A stretch of 64,000 bases of DNA from Microvirga ossetica (lineage in GTDB: Bacteria > Pseudomonadota > Alphaproteobacteria > Rhizobiales > Beijerinckiaceae). The translations under genes and the position numbers were made by a program. This document shows, piece by piece, positions 18,476 to 27,689 of the stretch. The notes beneath the pieces were generated by a model. It was not told the origin of the DNA, searched no databases, and saw only the letters and a program-made list of their open reading frames with translations. The stretch covers positions 603,501 to 667,500 of the forward strand of contig NZ_CP016616.1 of NCBI RefSeq assembly GCF_002741015.1, given 5' to 3'. The first letter of the stretch is position 1, and each line of letters starts with the position of its first letter.

Positions 18476-18799
18476 CAACTCTGTGATCCTCCGCCTGCCC
18501 TGCTGGAATTCTCCAATCTGGCAGGGCCCTTTTTTGCTTGGAGTATCTACTCGGCGGGACTGGGTCCAGGATTCGGTAGCACGGTTGCAAGAACCTCATG
18601 AAGCATGGGAACTTTAGCGGACAGGAATGGGACAGAGGCGCTTTGCTATTCCGGTGACGGGAGCTTCAAGTGCGCATGAAGCTATCACTACACACTTCCA
18701 TTCGAAAGCGTGATCAAAGATTCAGCCAGACGCAAGTGTACGGTCCACTGCAGTCACTCGATGCACTGGACCTCATCCGACCCGTCTACGCCTTTTGCT
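18476..18799. other. convergent intergenic region
   Basis: Apart from the terminator at 18497-18535 I see nothing of note. The following gene runs toward this region from the other side. Confidence 0.55.
18497..18535 (+). terminator. rho-independent terminator of the iolD-iolE-SDR operon
   Basis: A stem GCCCTGC (18497-18503) paired with GCAGGGC (18521-18527), with an inner TGGA/TCCA pairing, is followed by CCTTTTTTG. It begins about 20 bp after the SDR stop codon. Confidence 0.82.
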
Positions 18800-19918
18800 C
18801 TAAGACACGGCTTTCCACTGGCGCTCACGCGATGACTCGACGGCCGTATCGACGATCTTCTGAATCTCATAAGCTTCACGGAAGTCCGGTCCATGATGTT
18901 CGCCGCCATCAATGGCTGTCAGGAAATCCGCAACTTCGATTGTTTTCAGATCGTTGAAGCCGAGCTGGTGACCAGGCGCGACGCAGAAGAGGCCATAAGG
19001 ATGATGTTGAGGGCCGGCTTCGATCTTCAGGAAGCCTTCGTGACGACGGTCGCGGCCGGCCTGGTAGAAGTGCAGCTCATTTAAACGTTCCTGATTGAAG
19101 ACCAGCGTACCTTTTGTGCCGTTAATCTCAAACCCGAGTTGCATCTTACGGCCGGTCGCGACCCAATTCGCTTCAATCGTGCCACGGCAGCCCCGCGCAA
19201 AGCGGACCGTCAGGCGGGCAATATCGTCGACCTCGACCGTGCGTCGCTCGCTGGCTCCGGGGGCGATAGGTCTGCTCTTAACAACGGTTTCGAGATCGGC
19301 AATGACCTCGTCAATGGGACCGAGGAGAAAACGTGCCATGCCGATAATGTGGCTGCCGATATCAGCAATGGCGCCTGCACCCCCCGTTGGATCAACACGC
19401 CAACTGTAAGGCTCATCCGGATTGGCCATATAGTCTTCGGCATGGATGCCGCGGAAGCCGGTGATTTCTCCGAGTTCACCGCTCGCGATCATTTCACGGG
19501 CGAGGCCGAGCAGAGGGTTCTTGATGTAGTTGTAGCCAACCTGGGTGACCACACCAGCTGCTTCGGAAGCCTCCATCATGTCACGGGCCTCTGCCGTGGA
19601 CGGGGCAAGCGGCTTTTCACAATGAATGTGCTTTCCAGCAGCGATTGCAGCCAAGGCCATCTCACGATGAAAGATGTTGGGTGTTGTGATTGAAACGATA
19701 CCAATCGCCGGGTCAGCGACAAGATCCTGCCAATTGTCCGTATAGCGCCGGAAGCCGAGCTGGGTGGCCGCACGCTCAGCAGCGGCCTCGTTGACGTCCG
19801 CGACGATCTCTAGTTCAGGCCTCAGCCCCGGGAAGGTGCTCGACACGGCCCGGTAGGCAAAGGCATGCGCCTTGCCCATAAAGCCGGTTCCAATGACTCC
19901 GATGCCAATCTGGCGCAT
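18800..19918 (-). CDS. Gfo/Idh/MocA-family oxidoreductase
   Basis: A 372-residue NAD(P)-dependent sugar/cyclitol dehydrogenase. Rossmann motif GTGFMG is near residues 10-15, EKP near 98-100, and the middle contains the conserved GGAGAIADIGSH segment of this subfamily. It is longer than the IolG-like protein at 9060 and only distantly similar to it, so it probably acts on another substrate or position. It is a single-gene unit with a tandem operator pair about 200 bp upstream, placing it in the same regulon. Confidence 0.87.
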   Translation of the reverse strand: MRQIGIGVIGTGFMGKAHAFAYRAVSSTFPGLRPELEIVADVNEAAAERAATQLGFRRYTDNWQDLVADPAIGIVSITTPNIFHREMALAAIAAGKHIHCEKPLAPSTAEARDMMEASEAAGVVTQVGYNYIKNPLLGLAREMIASGELGEITGFRGIHAEDYMANPDEPYSWRVDPTGGAGAIADIGSHIIGMARFLLGPIDEVIADLETVVKSRPIAPGASERRTVEVDDIARLTVRFARGCRGTIEANWVATGRKMQLGFEINGTKGTLVFNQERLNELHFYQAGRDRRHEGFLKIEAGPQHHPYGLFCVAPGHQLGFNDLKTIEVADFLTAIDGGEHHGPDFREAYEIQKIVDTAVESSRERQWKAVS

Positions 19919-20406
19919 AGACTTCGTCTCCTTTCAGCCTAGATTTCAGGACCGCGCACAGAAAGGATTCCAATAGATTCAGGATTGAGGGAGGCCGCCA
20001 GAGTGGCTCATTGTGACAGCGGCAATGCCGCATGTGGCACCCGCCGCCTGCGCCCCAATCCGTCCCCTCCTGTCGCCAGTTTGCTACGCACCTTCCTTCA
20101 ATGAAGGAATTACAATGATAATTGCAGAACGTCAATTACCGCACGATTTATTGCGTTATCTAGTTTGCGGGTTGAATGGATACGCCCTGGGGATTGACTC
20201 AACCAAGCAAGGATTTGGTCTCAGGCATCCCAGATCCGGACCTTCGGCTTTCAAAGGCACGTCAGCACGCTGGCCTCACATCCTGCCCAGGCATCGGAAT
20301 TGCGCGATCCGAAGCCTTGCTATCCCGTGACCCTGCTCTCTAGGAACCAGGCGTGAGGCTGCGGCTTTCTCTCGTGTTGAAACGAGCACACCACAGGCGG
20401 GAGCGA
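19919..20406. other. intergenic region with operator pair
   Basis: A 488-bp region. It contains the tandem operator pair at 20112-20154 in an AT-rich section. The rest shows no convincing gene, and the bases just before 20407 have no clear promoter. Confidence 0.55.
20112..20154. promoter_or_regulatory. tandem RpiR-type operator pair, Gfo/Idh/MocA promoter
   Basis: ACAATGATAATTGC (20112-20125) and GCACGATTTATTGC (20141-20154) start 29 bp apart, each with one mismatch from RCAA-N6-TTGC or its strict form. They lie about 200-235 bp upstream of the dehydrogenase at 18800-19918. Confidence 0.6.
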
Positions 20407-20854
20407 GTGGCAAAGAGCGAGGCAAGGTGCCGAAGTCGCTGGCTGGGTGGAAAATCCCGAAGAGCCTGCGTAAATCAGGTGTGATCACCCAGTTCCTGAA
20501 TAACGATCTCGGCCGCAGGATCCTCGCCGACGTTCTGGTTGCCGCAGCAGGGGCCGCCGCAGCCGCCTTGGTGCAGCATCGGCCGAGCGAAGCTCAAGTG
20601 GCCCTGGCCGGCGAAGCAGCGCTGGACTCGGGTCAACGCGCCGTGACGGCAACGGCCGGCGCCGTTCAAGCGGCGGCTGGAACGCTGGGCAGCGTCCTCA
20701 CCGAAGCAGTCCTCTCGATCTTCTCCTCTGACGACGTGCCAAAGAGAGAAGGGGCAGCGAGAAGGCGAAGGACAAGCCGACGAAGGCTTCTGCGGATAAG
20801 GCGAAGGCCAGGAAGGCGGGAGGCGCGAGAAAGCGCAGCACCCGCGGTGAGTAG
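20407..20854 (+). pseudogene. lysine/alanine-rich protein with two apparent frameshifts
   Basis: An intact reading can be rebuilt. It starts at GTG 20407 (VAKSEA), shifts after 20424-20427 into VPKSLAGWKIPKSLRKSG and an alanine-rich stretch, and shifts again at the GGGG run 20751-20754 into a Lys/Ala-rich tail (SEKAKDKPTKASADK) ending at 20854. Adding one base at each site gives exactly 150 codons. The protein would be basic with an alanine-rich helix in the middle. I do not know its function. Either the gene is decayed or the two bases were lost in sequencing. Confidence 0.6.
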
Positions 20855-20932
20855 CGACCACGGACCGCTGGCATCCGTCATGGACGTTTCACGATTGAGC
20901 CCGATGTTTTGGCAAGCTTGGAGGGACTGCCC

Positions 20933-21778
20933 ATGATGACGACCGCCGAACTGGCCGGAAACGCGCTCGGCGCTTTTCTAGCTGAAGACTTCAAGCGAAC
21001 CTTCGGATCATCCGAGGCGCACTTGGCGCATGAGATCGACGCGACAGCCCAGGTTGCGCTCGAATGCATCAGCAATAGCGATGCCCTCTACCACAATCTT
21101 GAGCACACGATGCTGGTGACGCTCGTCGGGCGAGACATCCTGCGCGGCCGGGCACTGACGGAACCGACGACCCCGAGTGACTGGGCTCATTTCCTGATCG
21201 CCTGCCTCATGCACGACATCGGCTATGTCAGGAGTATCATTCGCGGCGATGATGGAAACCAGTTCACGGTAGACACGGAGGGGCGCAGGGTCGTGCTTCC
21301 ACGCGGGGCATCGGATGCGGCTCTTGCTCCCTATCACGTCGACCGCTCCAAGCTCTTCGTCATGGAGCGTCTCGGAGCCTCGGCCAGCCTCGATGCCGTG
21401 CGCATCGCCCGAGCCATCGAGTTCACCCGCTTTCCCGTGCCGCCGGAACGCGACCATGCCGAGATCGACGCCGAGGCGGGTCTCGTCCGTGCCGCGGACC
21501 TGATCGGCCAGCTCGGCGACCCCCATTACCTGCGCAAGGCCAATGCCCTGTTTCACGAATTTGCGGAGATCGGCATCGCCCAGAGGCTCGGCTATAGTTC
21601 GCCGGCTGACCTGGTTGAGCGCTACCCGGACTTCTTCTGGACGCACGTGTCAGACCATCTCACTCCAGCCATCCGCTACCTGAACGTGACAGTCAGCGGC
21701 AAGAAGTGGATTGCGCAATTGTACAGCAATATCTTCAGTGCCGAGCACAAGGTGCACCTTGTCGGACCGCAGCTTTGA
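20933..21778 (+). CDS. HD-domain metal-dependent phosphohydrolase
   Basis: A 281-residue protein with the HD-superfamily pattern: HNLEH at 54-58, the paired HD at 94-95 in LMHDIGYV, and a later acidic residue in VRAADLIGQLGD. Such proteins hydrolyse phosphate esters or nucleotides, but no extra domain identifies the substrate. The start at 20933 follows GGAGGG by seven bases. It lies 78 bp after the frameshifted lysine-rich gene, and it is a single gene. Confidence 0.75.
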   Translation: MMTTAELAGNALGAFLAEDFKRTFGSSEAHLAHEIDATAQVALECISNSDALYHNLEHTMLVTLVGRDILRGRALTEPTTPSDWAHFLIACLMHDIGYVRSIIRGDDGNQFTVDTEGRRVVLPRGASDAALAPYHVDRSKLFVMERLGASASLDAVRIARAIEFTRFPVPPERDHAEIDAEAGLVRAADLIGQLGDPHYLRKANALFHEFAEIGIAQRLGYSSPADLVERYPDFFWTHVSDHLTPAIRYLNVTVSGKKWIAQLYSNIFSAEHKVHLVGPQL

Positions 21779-22113
21779 GGCCTCGACCGGAAATTGCCCC
21801 GATGCCCAATGGGGAATGCTGATTGTGGGAACCGGCTCAATGCGGTGCCTTGTTGCCACTTTTGCTGTGCCAACGGTGACTGCTTCGTAAATCGTCCGCG
21901 TTGCTGGAAGTCGGGTCTCGACACCTGATGTTCGCTTATTTCGCGAGTGCAGGGCTTACCCCGCTTTGCACTTCATACGCCATCCCGAGGCCCCTCCATG
22001 ATTCTCATGCCAAGGATAGACAGATGAGATGATGGTTTTACCCCGTTCCGTAATCCGACTATGGATCGCTTGGAATGCGCTCGCCAAAAACTGCTTGGCC
22101 ACCCGAACACTGC
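21779..22113. other. convergent intergenic region, nothing recognised
   Basis: A 335-bp gap between the HD-domain gene and the glyoxalase-fold gene. No gene, clear terminator or repeat was found. Confidence 0.5.
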
Positions 22114-22773
22114 TCACGAGGGCAGTGGCTTACCAGACTGCTCCTGGACGATGTACTCGGCGTACCAATTCGGCCAGTTCTCGTCGTGCCGCCCGCCGTT
22201 GCGCTTCTCGTGTTCCCCATGCGCGGTCGCAGCGCGGCGCAGTGCGGCTGCAAGGTCGGTCACCGAGATGAATGTGGTGCTGTCAGCGTCCACGCGGCCG
22301 GGCAGGCGCGCGGTGACCTCCTGCAACAGCCAGCCATTGCCGTCCGGATCGCGGAAGGTGGCGAACGAGTTGTAGCTGCGCCGCTCCGGATCCGGTCCGC
22401 TTACAGGGCCCTCCCCGATCGCCGCCCGGTGGAACACCTCGCTCACTTCGACACCGTGAGCGACGAGCCCGGCGCGGGCCGCCTCGATATCGGAGACGAC
22501 GAGATAAAGTCCTTGTGCAGAACCCGGCGCGGCCGAGGTCACACCCTTGCCGAAGTGGATCGAGCATGGCGAGCCTGGGGGCGTGAACTGGACGACACGA
22601 AACGCATCGCCCTTGACGAAGTCGGCGTCGAGCCGCCATCCCAATCCGCCGTAAAAGCCCTTGGCCCGGTCGACATCCGCAACGGCGATGACGACCACCT
22701 CAAGCTTCAGGTCGACCGCCCGCGCACCAGGGATGTTGGCCGTTGTCGTTCCGCGCACCTGCGTATCGGTCAT
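22114..22773 (-). CDS. VOC-family (glyoxalase/bleomycin resistance fold) protein
   Basis: A 219-residue protein of the vicinal-oxygen-chelate superfamily. The paired beta-alpha-beta-beta-beta units are visible as KLEVVVIAVADVDRAKGFYGGLGW near residues 25-45 and a second half with YLVVSDIEAARAGL and FRDPDGNGWLLQE. This type includes dioxygenases, glyoxalases and resistance proteins, and the substrate cannot be called. It is followed by an epoxide-hydrolase-like gene, so a detoxification role is possible. A C-terminal tail of about 50 residues extends past the fold. Confidence 0.82.
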   Translation of the reverse strand: MTDTQVRGTTTANIPGARAVDLKLEVVVIAVADVDRAKGFYGGLGWRLDADFVKGDAFRVVQFTPPGSPCSIHFGKGVTSAAPGSAQGLYLVVSDIEAARAGLVAHGVEVSEVFHRAAIGEGPVSGPDPERRSYNSFATFRDPDGNGWLLQEVTARLPGRVDADSTTFISVTDLAAALRRAATAHGEHEKRNGGRHDENWPNWYAEYIVQEQSGKPLPS

Positions 22774-22827
22774 GTCAGCCTCCTTCGGTTTGAGAACCCT
22801 GCAAACGGCAATCGCTATGGGGCCCGA

Positions 22828-23859
22828 TCACGAGCGATCGACGTCGATCACGGCCTCGGCGAAGGCCTGCGGCGCCTCCTGCGGCAGGTTGTGACCGATG
22901 CCACCGGTGATCAGCCGATGTTCGTACTTGCCGGAGAACTTCCTGGCATAGGCGGCCGGGTCCGGATGGGGAGCACCATTGGCATCGCCCTCCATCGTGA
23001 TAGTCGGCACGGTGATGACCGGGAAGGCCGCCAGTCGCCTTTCCAGGTCGTCAAGCTTCGGATCGCCCTCGACCAATCCGAGCCGCCAGCGGTAGTTGTG
23101 GATCACGATGGCCACGTGATCCGGATTGTCGAACGAGGAAGCGCTGCGCTCGAAGGTGGCGTCGTCGAAGGCCCATTTCGGTGAAGCGAGCTGCCAGATG
23201 AGCCTCGCGAAGTCATGCCGGTACTTGTCATAGCCGGCGCGGCCGCGTTCGGTGGCGAAATAGAACTGGTACCACCATTCGAGCTCGGCCTTGGGCGGCA
23301 ACGGCATCCCGCCGGCGTCCTGGCTGCCGATCAGATAGCCGCTCACGGATACCATTGCCCTGCACCGCTCCGGCCAGATCGCCGCGACGATGTTGGCCGT
23401 GCGGCCGCCCCAGTCGAAACCGGCGAGCGTTGCCTTCTCGATTCTGAGCGCATCCATCAGCGCGATGACATCGACGGCGAGCGCCGACGGCTGCCCGTTG
23501 CGGAACGTTTCATCGGACAGAAAGCGGGTCGAGCCATAACCACGCAGATACGGGACGATCACCCGGTAGCCCGCCGATGCCAATATCGGAGTAACACCCA
23601 CAAAGCTGTGAATGTCGTAGGGCCAGCCGTGCAGAAGAAGGACCACAGGACCGTCGGCAGGCCCCGCTTCCGCATATCCGACATTTAGTTCGCCGGCATC
23701 GATCTGCTTCGGCGGCCCGTGCGGCATATTTGTGCCCGGCCCACGTGCCCCGTTCGCCTGAGCCTGTACCGATCTCGTCTTGAAGGTGGCGGTAGCCGCA
23801 GCGGTAAGGGCCGCCAAGCTCAGGAAGCGGCGACGCTCATGATTGACCCCTTCGGACAT
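22828..23859 (-). CDS. Tat-exported alpha/beta hydrolase, epoxide-hydrolase-like
   Basis: A 343-residue hydrolase whose N-terminus carries a twin-arginine signal (ERRRFLSLAALTAAATA) and an AXA-like cleavage site, so it is likely exported folded. The alpha/beta fold markers are the oxyanion-hole LLHGWPYD near residue 80, the nucleophile elbow GFDWGG (Asp nucleophile, as in epoxide hydrolases) and the C-terminal His in GGIGHNLPQE. It lies beside a second hydrolase of the epoxide-hydrolase type, both on the minus strand. Confidence 0.85.
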   Translation of the reverse strand: MSEGVNHERRRFLSLAALTAAATATFKTRSVQAQANGARGPGTNMPHGPPKQIDAGELNVGYAEAGPADGPVVLLLHGWPYDIHSFVGVTPILASAGYRVIVPYLRGYGSTRFLSDETFRNGQPSALAVDVIALMDALRIEKATLAGFDWGGRTANIVAAIWPERCRAMVSVSGYLIGSQDAGGMPLPPKAELEWWYQFYFATERGRAGYDKYRHDFARLIWQLASPKWAFDDATFERSASSFDNPDHVAIVIHNYRWRLGLVEGDPKLDDLERRLAAFPVITVPTITMEGDANGAPHPDPAAYARKFSGKYEHRLITGGIGHNLPQEAPQAFAEAVIDVDRS

Positions 23860-24073
23860 TGGCTTCCTTCCCTCAGCGCAAGGATCTGAATGCTGCCTGG
23901 ACTTCGCTGGTAACGGGCTCGGGTGAACGACTCAGCCAACCTCGGTCGGCTCGGCATGCAGTGACGCGATCAACTCGGCAGTGGTCAGGATTGCATGGGC
24001 GTAGGTTGGTCTCGTCATTCAGAACCTCCCGCGGATTGATCATCAAGTTCTCGCCCTGTCGGTGTCGAAGCCT

Positions 24074-25396
24074 TCAGTTCGATTGGCGGAGCGGTCTGAA
24101 CGCTCCTCGGAGCTCGGCGCTGAAGAGCTCAGGCTGTTCCCAGGCGGCGAAGTGGCCGCCCCGATCGACCTCGTGGAAGTAGATCAGGTTGCGATACGCG
24201 CGCCGGGCCCATGTCTCAGGGGCGCGATAGCCCTCTCCCGGAAAGACCGTAATCGCGACCGGCAACGAGATCTCGTCCGTCCTCTGTCCCGCCGCAATGG
24301 CAGGGCTGCCTCCGCCCGTCTCCCAGTACAGCCGCCCGGCCGAGGTCGCGGTGTTCGTCAGCCAGTACAGCGAGACTTCGTCCAGGACCTCGTCCGGCGA
24401 CTTCTCGGGGTCAGTGCTGTCATAGGTCCATTTCGTGAAGCCTGGATGCCCGAGCATCCAGGCCGCAAGGCCGGCGGGAGAGTCCGTGATGGCGTAGCCG
24501 ATCGTCTGCGGCCGCGTGCCCATCATGGTCGCATAGGACCGGTTCCCCATTTTTGCCGCGGCGCTGAGCTCGTTGAAGGTTACGCGTTCCTTATCGGACA
24601 GCCCTGCCGGCGCGGGCCCGCCGGTGACGAGCGCCGCAGCCGCCTCCGGCGGGACGATCGCCGGCAGGTTGATATGGATGCCGAGCAGGCCGGCCGGCGC
24701 CAGGCGCGCCAACGCGCTCGAGACCGGGGAGCCCCAGTCGCCGCCCTGGGCGACATAGCGGGTGTAGCCGAGGCGCTTCATCAGCTCCGCCCAGGTTCGT
24801 GCGATGCGGTCGGGACCCCATCCGGTGTCCGTGGGCTTGCCGGAGAAGCCGTAGCCCGGCATCGACGGGATCACCACGTCGAACGCATCCTCCGCGCGGC
24901 CGCCATGCGCCGTCGGATTCGTAAGCGGGCCGATGACCTTGAGCTGCTCGAAGACCGAGCTCGGCCAGCCATGGGTGATGATCACGGGCAGGGCATTGGG
25001 CTGCCTTGAGCGGACATGGATGAAGTGAATGTCGACGCCATCGATCCTGGTCATGAATTGCGGGTAGGCATTCAGCTTCGATTCCGCCTTGCGCCAGTCG
25101 TAGCCGCTGCCCCAGTACTCGACGAGTGGCTTGATCTTCGCGAGCTGGATGCCCTGCGACTGGTCGTTGACCGTCTCCCTGTCGGGCCAGCGCGTCGCCG
25201 CAATGCGGCGGCGGAGGTCGACCAGTTGTTCGTCCGGTATGCCGGCCTGGAACGGTCGAATCGTTGTGTCCTGGCTCACCGTGCCGGCCGGAGCGGGCTG
25301 CGCGGCCGGGGACATCGGAGGCCAGCCGACGGCGAGCATGATTGCTGACGTGCCGAGGAGCATTGCAGCGGGGGGCGTCAGAAAGGACATCGTCAT
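24074..25396 (-). CDS. secreted epoxide hydrolase-family protein with EHN domain
   Basis: A 440-residue protein with a signal peptide (residues 1-33 approximately), an N-terminal epoxide-hydrolase domain (RPFQAGIPDEQLVDLRRRI) and an alpha/beta hydrolase core. The nucleophile elbow is GGDWGS and the base histidine lies in GGHFAAWEQPE near the C-terminus. Epoxide hydrolases open epoxides to diols. The start at 25396 (MTMSFLTP) marks the signal peptide; the much longer open frame reaching 26170 crosses antisense to the next gene and is not coding. Confidence 0.85.
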   Translation of the reverse strand: MTMSFLTPPAAMLLGTSAIMLAVGWPPMSPAAQPAPAGTVSQDTTIRPFQAGIPDEQLVDLRRRIAATRWPDRETVNDQSQGIQLAKIKPLVEYWGSGYDWRKAESKLNAYPQFMTRIDGVDIHFIHVRSRQPNALPVIITHGWPSSVFEQLKVIGPLTNPTAHGGRAEDAFDVVIPSMPGYGFSGKPTDTGWGPDRIARTWAELMKRLGYTRYVAQGGDWGSPVSSALARLAPAGLLGIHINLPAIVPPEAAAALVTGGPAPAGLSDKERVTFNELSAAAKMGNRSYATMMGTRPQTIGYAITDSPAGLAAWMLGHPGFTKWTYDSTDPEKSPDEVLDEVSLYWLTNTATSAGRLYWETGGGSPAIAAGQRTDEISLPVAITVFPGEGYRAPETWARRAYRNLIYFHEVDRGGHFAAWEQPELFSAELRGAFRPLRQSN

Positions 25397-25663
25397 TCTC
25401 GCTGGCGGTCGAAACAAACCACGCGTTACAGGTGCGACGCCTACAAAGATCGGTGACCGGAAGCGGCCCAGTGGGGGCCTGGGTCCGGCGCACGATTTCA
25501 ACGCAGGCCACCAGGATACGCCTCTCAGCCGAGGTGACAAGCGAAGGGACATCGCGACCGCGAGTCCTATACCTTTGGTGTGCAACCGAGCCCCAGGCGC
25601 CAACGGGCGCTGGGACACCGGGAAACCGCCCTCACGGCCCGCCGATCCCGAAGGAACCCGTCC
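25397..25663. other. divergent intergenic region
   Basis: A 267-bp gap between the epoxide hydrolase and the arsenate-reductase-like gene. I see no gene and no operator that I can name. Confidence 0.45.
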
Positions 25664-26197
25664 ACGGCTGACCGCGTCCACAACGTCCTGTTTCTCTGCA
25701 CGGCCAACGCGGCCCGCTCGATCCTGGCCGAGGCCATCCTGAACGAACTCGGCAAGAGCCGGTTCCATGCCTCCAGTGCCGGAAGCCAGCCGCTCGGCGC
25801 CATCAATCGCTACGCGCTCAACCTCGTGCGCAACATGGGCCATGACACCGCAGTCTTGCGATCCAAGAGCTTGGATGAGTTCGCCGGGTCCGGCGCACCG
25901 CACATGGATCTCGTGTTCACCGTGTGTGACAGCGCAGTCAACGAAGCCTGCCCGGTCTGGCCGGGCCATCCGACAATGGCGCACTGGGGCGTTCCCGATC
26001 CGAAGGCCGCTACGGGAACCGAGGCGGAGATCGCCGTTGCCTTCGATGAGGCCTATCGCATGCTGCGGCGCCGGATCGAGCTCCTGCTGGCGATCCCGAT
26101 CGGATCCATCGATCGACTCGCGCTTGAGGAAAGCCTGCGGGAGATCGGGAGGTCTGATCCCGCCGCCCACCCTGCCCCCGAGCAGACAGCCCAGTGA
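25664..26197 (+). CDS. arsC: arsenate-reductase-like low-molecular-weight protein tyrosine phosphatase
   Basis: Family resemblance starts at DRVHNVLFLC and includes the active-site loop C-T-A-N-A-A-R-S (CX5R) and the acid loop DPKAATG, so it belongs to the thioredoxin-linked arsenate reductase/LMW-PTP family. Length from 25664 would be 177 residues. The start is odd: no ATG, GTG or TTG lies where the family begins. The codon there is ACG (25664-25666) with AAGGA 9 bases upstream; the only upstream in-frame alternative is GTG at 25580, which adds 28 basic residues with no match. No arsenic genes are next to it. Confidence 0.72.
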   Translation, partial: TADRVHNVLFLCTANAARSILAEAILNELGKSRFHASSAGSQPLGAINRYALNLVRNMGHDTAVLRSKSLDEFAGSGAPHMDLVFTVCDSAVNEACPVWPGHPTMAHWGVPDPKAATGTEAEIAVAFDEAYRMLRRRIELLLAIPIGSIDRLALEESLREIGRSDPAAHPAPEQTAQ

Positions 26198-26229
26198 GCG
26201 GGAAGAAACGGCATGATCCGTTCACTCGC

Positions 26230-27573
26230 TCATTCAGTCCAATCGAAGTCGTCTTCCCTGGCGTTGAGCATGGCGGCCAGGGTACGCAGGCCGGTATCGA
26301 GCTGATCCATTGCCGGAGATGCCAACGCCAGCCTGACGGCGTTCGGGGCATGGCCCGGCGTGACGGCGAAGGTCGTGGACGGCGTCAACGCGATGTCGCG
26401 CCGGGCCGCGGCCGCGACAAAGGTCTGCGAACGCCAATGGGCCGGCAGCGTCAGCCAAAGATGATAGGATTTCTCGTTCGCCTGGATCTCGAAAGCCGAA
26501 AGACGATCGGCCGCCAGTTTCTGACGCGCGCGGGCATCGAGGCGCTTCAATCGCGAAAGCTCGGCAACGACGCCCTCGTTCATCAGCCGCTCAGCCGCGG
26601 CCAACGCAAATCCTGAGGCAGTCCATCCCCCCGAACGCACCGACGTCCTCACGCTTTCACGCAGCCGCTGCGGCGGCACGATGAAGCCAAGCGCCAGACC
26701 GGGAGCGACCTTCTTGGAGAGGCTGTCGATGGCGATGCAGGATTCAGGCGCGATCGCGGCAAGCGGCGGCTCGCTGTCGAGGAAGCCGTAGACATTGTCC
26801 TCGATGATCGGAAGGTCGAGCTTTTCGACGACGCGCACGAGATCGGTCCTGCGCGTCGGGGGCATCGTCATCCCCAGGGGATTGTGGACCGCCGGCTGAA
26901 CATAGATGGCCGAGAGATGGGCCTCACGATGCGCCTTTTGCACCGCGTCCGGCTGGACACCGTCCTTGTCCATCGCCAGCGGCACCAGCGCAATCCCGAG
27001 CCGGGCGGCGATCCCCTTGATGAAGGGGTAGGTCAAGGCCTCCACGCCGCAGCGGCCGCCCGCGGGAACGACTGCGGCCAGCGCGGCGGCAATGCTCTGC
27101 CGGCCGTTGCCGGTGAAGACGAGTTGCTCCGGGGAGACGGACCATGCGCCCTGCGACAGGTGTTCGGCGGCGACGCTCCTGACCGCCGGCGTCCCGACGC
27201 TGGTCGCCTGTCGCAAGGCGGCATCGAGCGCCTCGGATTTCTCCAGGCCCTCCAGGCTTTTGGCGATGAGCGCCGTCTGATCTGGGAGCAATGGATAATT
27301 GAACTCGAGATCGATCCGGATGCCGCGCGGTTCGCCTGGCGCCGCCACGCCGCGCCTGGCCTCGCCCGCGATGAAAGTACCCCTGCCGACCTCCCCGACC
27401 ACGTGGCCGCGCCGCAACAGCTCCGCATAGACGCGGCTCGCGGTCGAGACCGCGATCTTGCGCTCGTAGGCGAAGCTGCGCTGGGGAGGCAGGCGGTCGC
27501 CGGGCTTGAGGGCGCCATCCGCGATTTCCGCAGCGATGGCGTCGGCCAGCTTCAGGTATTCGGATTTCGACAT
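26230..27573 (-). CDS. MocR-type GntR/aminotransferase-fold transcriptional regulator
   Basis: A 447-residue fusion of an N-terminal GntR winged helix-turn-helix (KLADAIAAEIADGALKPGD, residues 6-24, with RSFAYERKIAVSTASR as recognition part) and a C-terminal fold-type I aminotransferase domain. The PLP lysine lies in IDSLSKKVAPG near residue 290. MocR proteins use PLP as a co-effector to control vitamin B6, GABA or sulfonate genes. It lies divergent in orientation from nothing close by and runs toward the arsC-like gene; its target is not evident. The adjacent flavin monooxygenase gene on the same strand is a candidate. Confidence 0.88.
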   Translation of the reverse strand: MSKSEYLKLADAIAAEIADGALKPGDRLPPQRSFAYERKIAVSTASRVYAELLRRGHVVGEVGRGTFIAGEARRGVAAPGEPRGIRIDLEFNYPLLPDQTALIAKSLEGLEKSEALDAALRQATSVGTPAVRSVAAEHLSQGAWSVSPEQLVFTGNGRQSIAAALAAVVPAGGRCGVEALTYPFIKGIAARLGIALVPLAMDKDGVQPDAVQKAHREAHLSAIYVQPAVHNPLGMTMPPTRRTDLVRVVEKLDLPIIEDNVYGFLDSEPPLAAIAPESCIAIDSLSKKVAPGLALGFIVPPQRLRESVRTSVRSGGWTASGFALAAAERLMNEGVVAELSRLKRLDARARQKLAADRLSAFEIQANEKSYHLWLTLPAHWRSQTFVAAAARRDIALTPSTTFAVTPGHAPNAVRLALASPAMDQLDTGLRTLAAMLNAREDDFDWTE

Positions 27574-27689
27574 AATGCACCGAGAACAATGTTTTGATTG
27601 CTCCGAGTGTCATACAGCGCCGATGAGCATCGATAACCGCTTGGATAGGCCTCAACTCATTCGGAGTAGAAGCACTTCCTCGAATGCCA

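Noticed and set aside
24074..26170. A 698-codon minus-strand open frame
   Set aside because: The part upstream of 25396 is antisense to the arsC-like gene; the signal peptide marks the true start.
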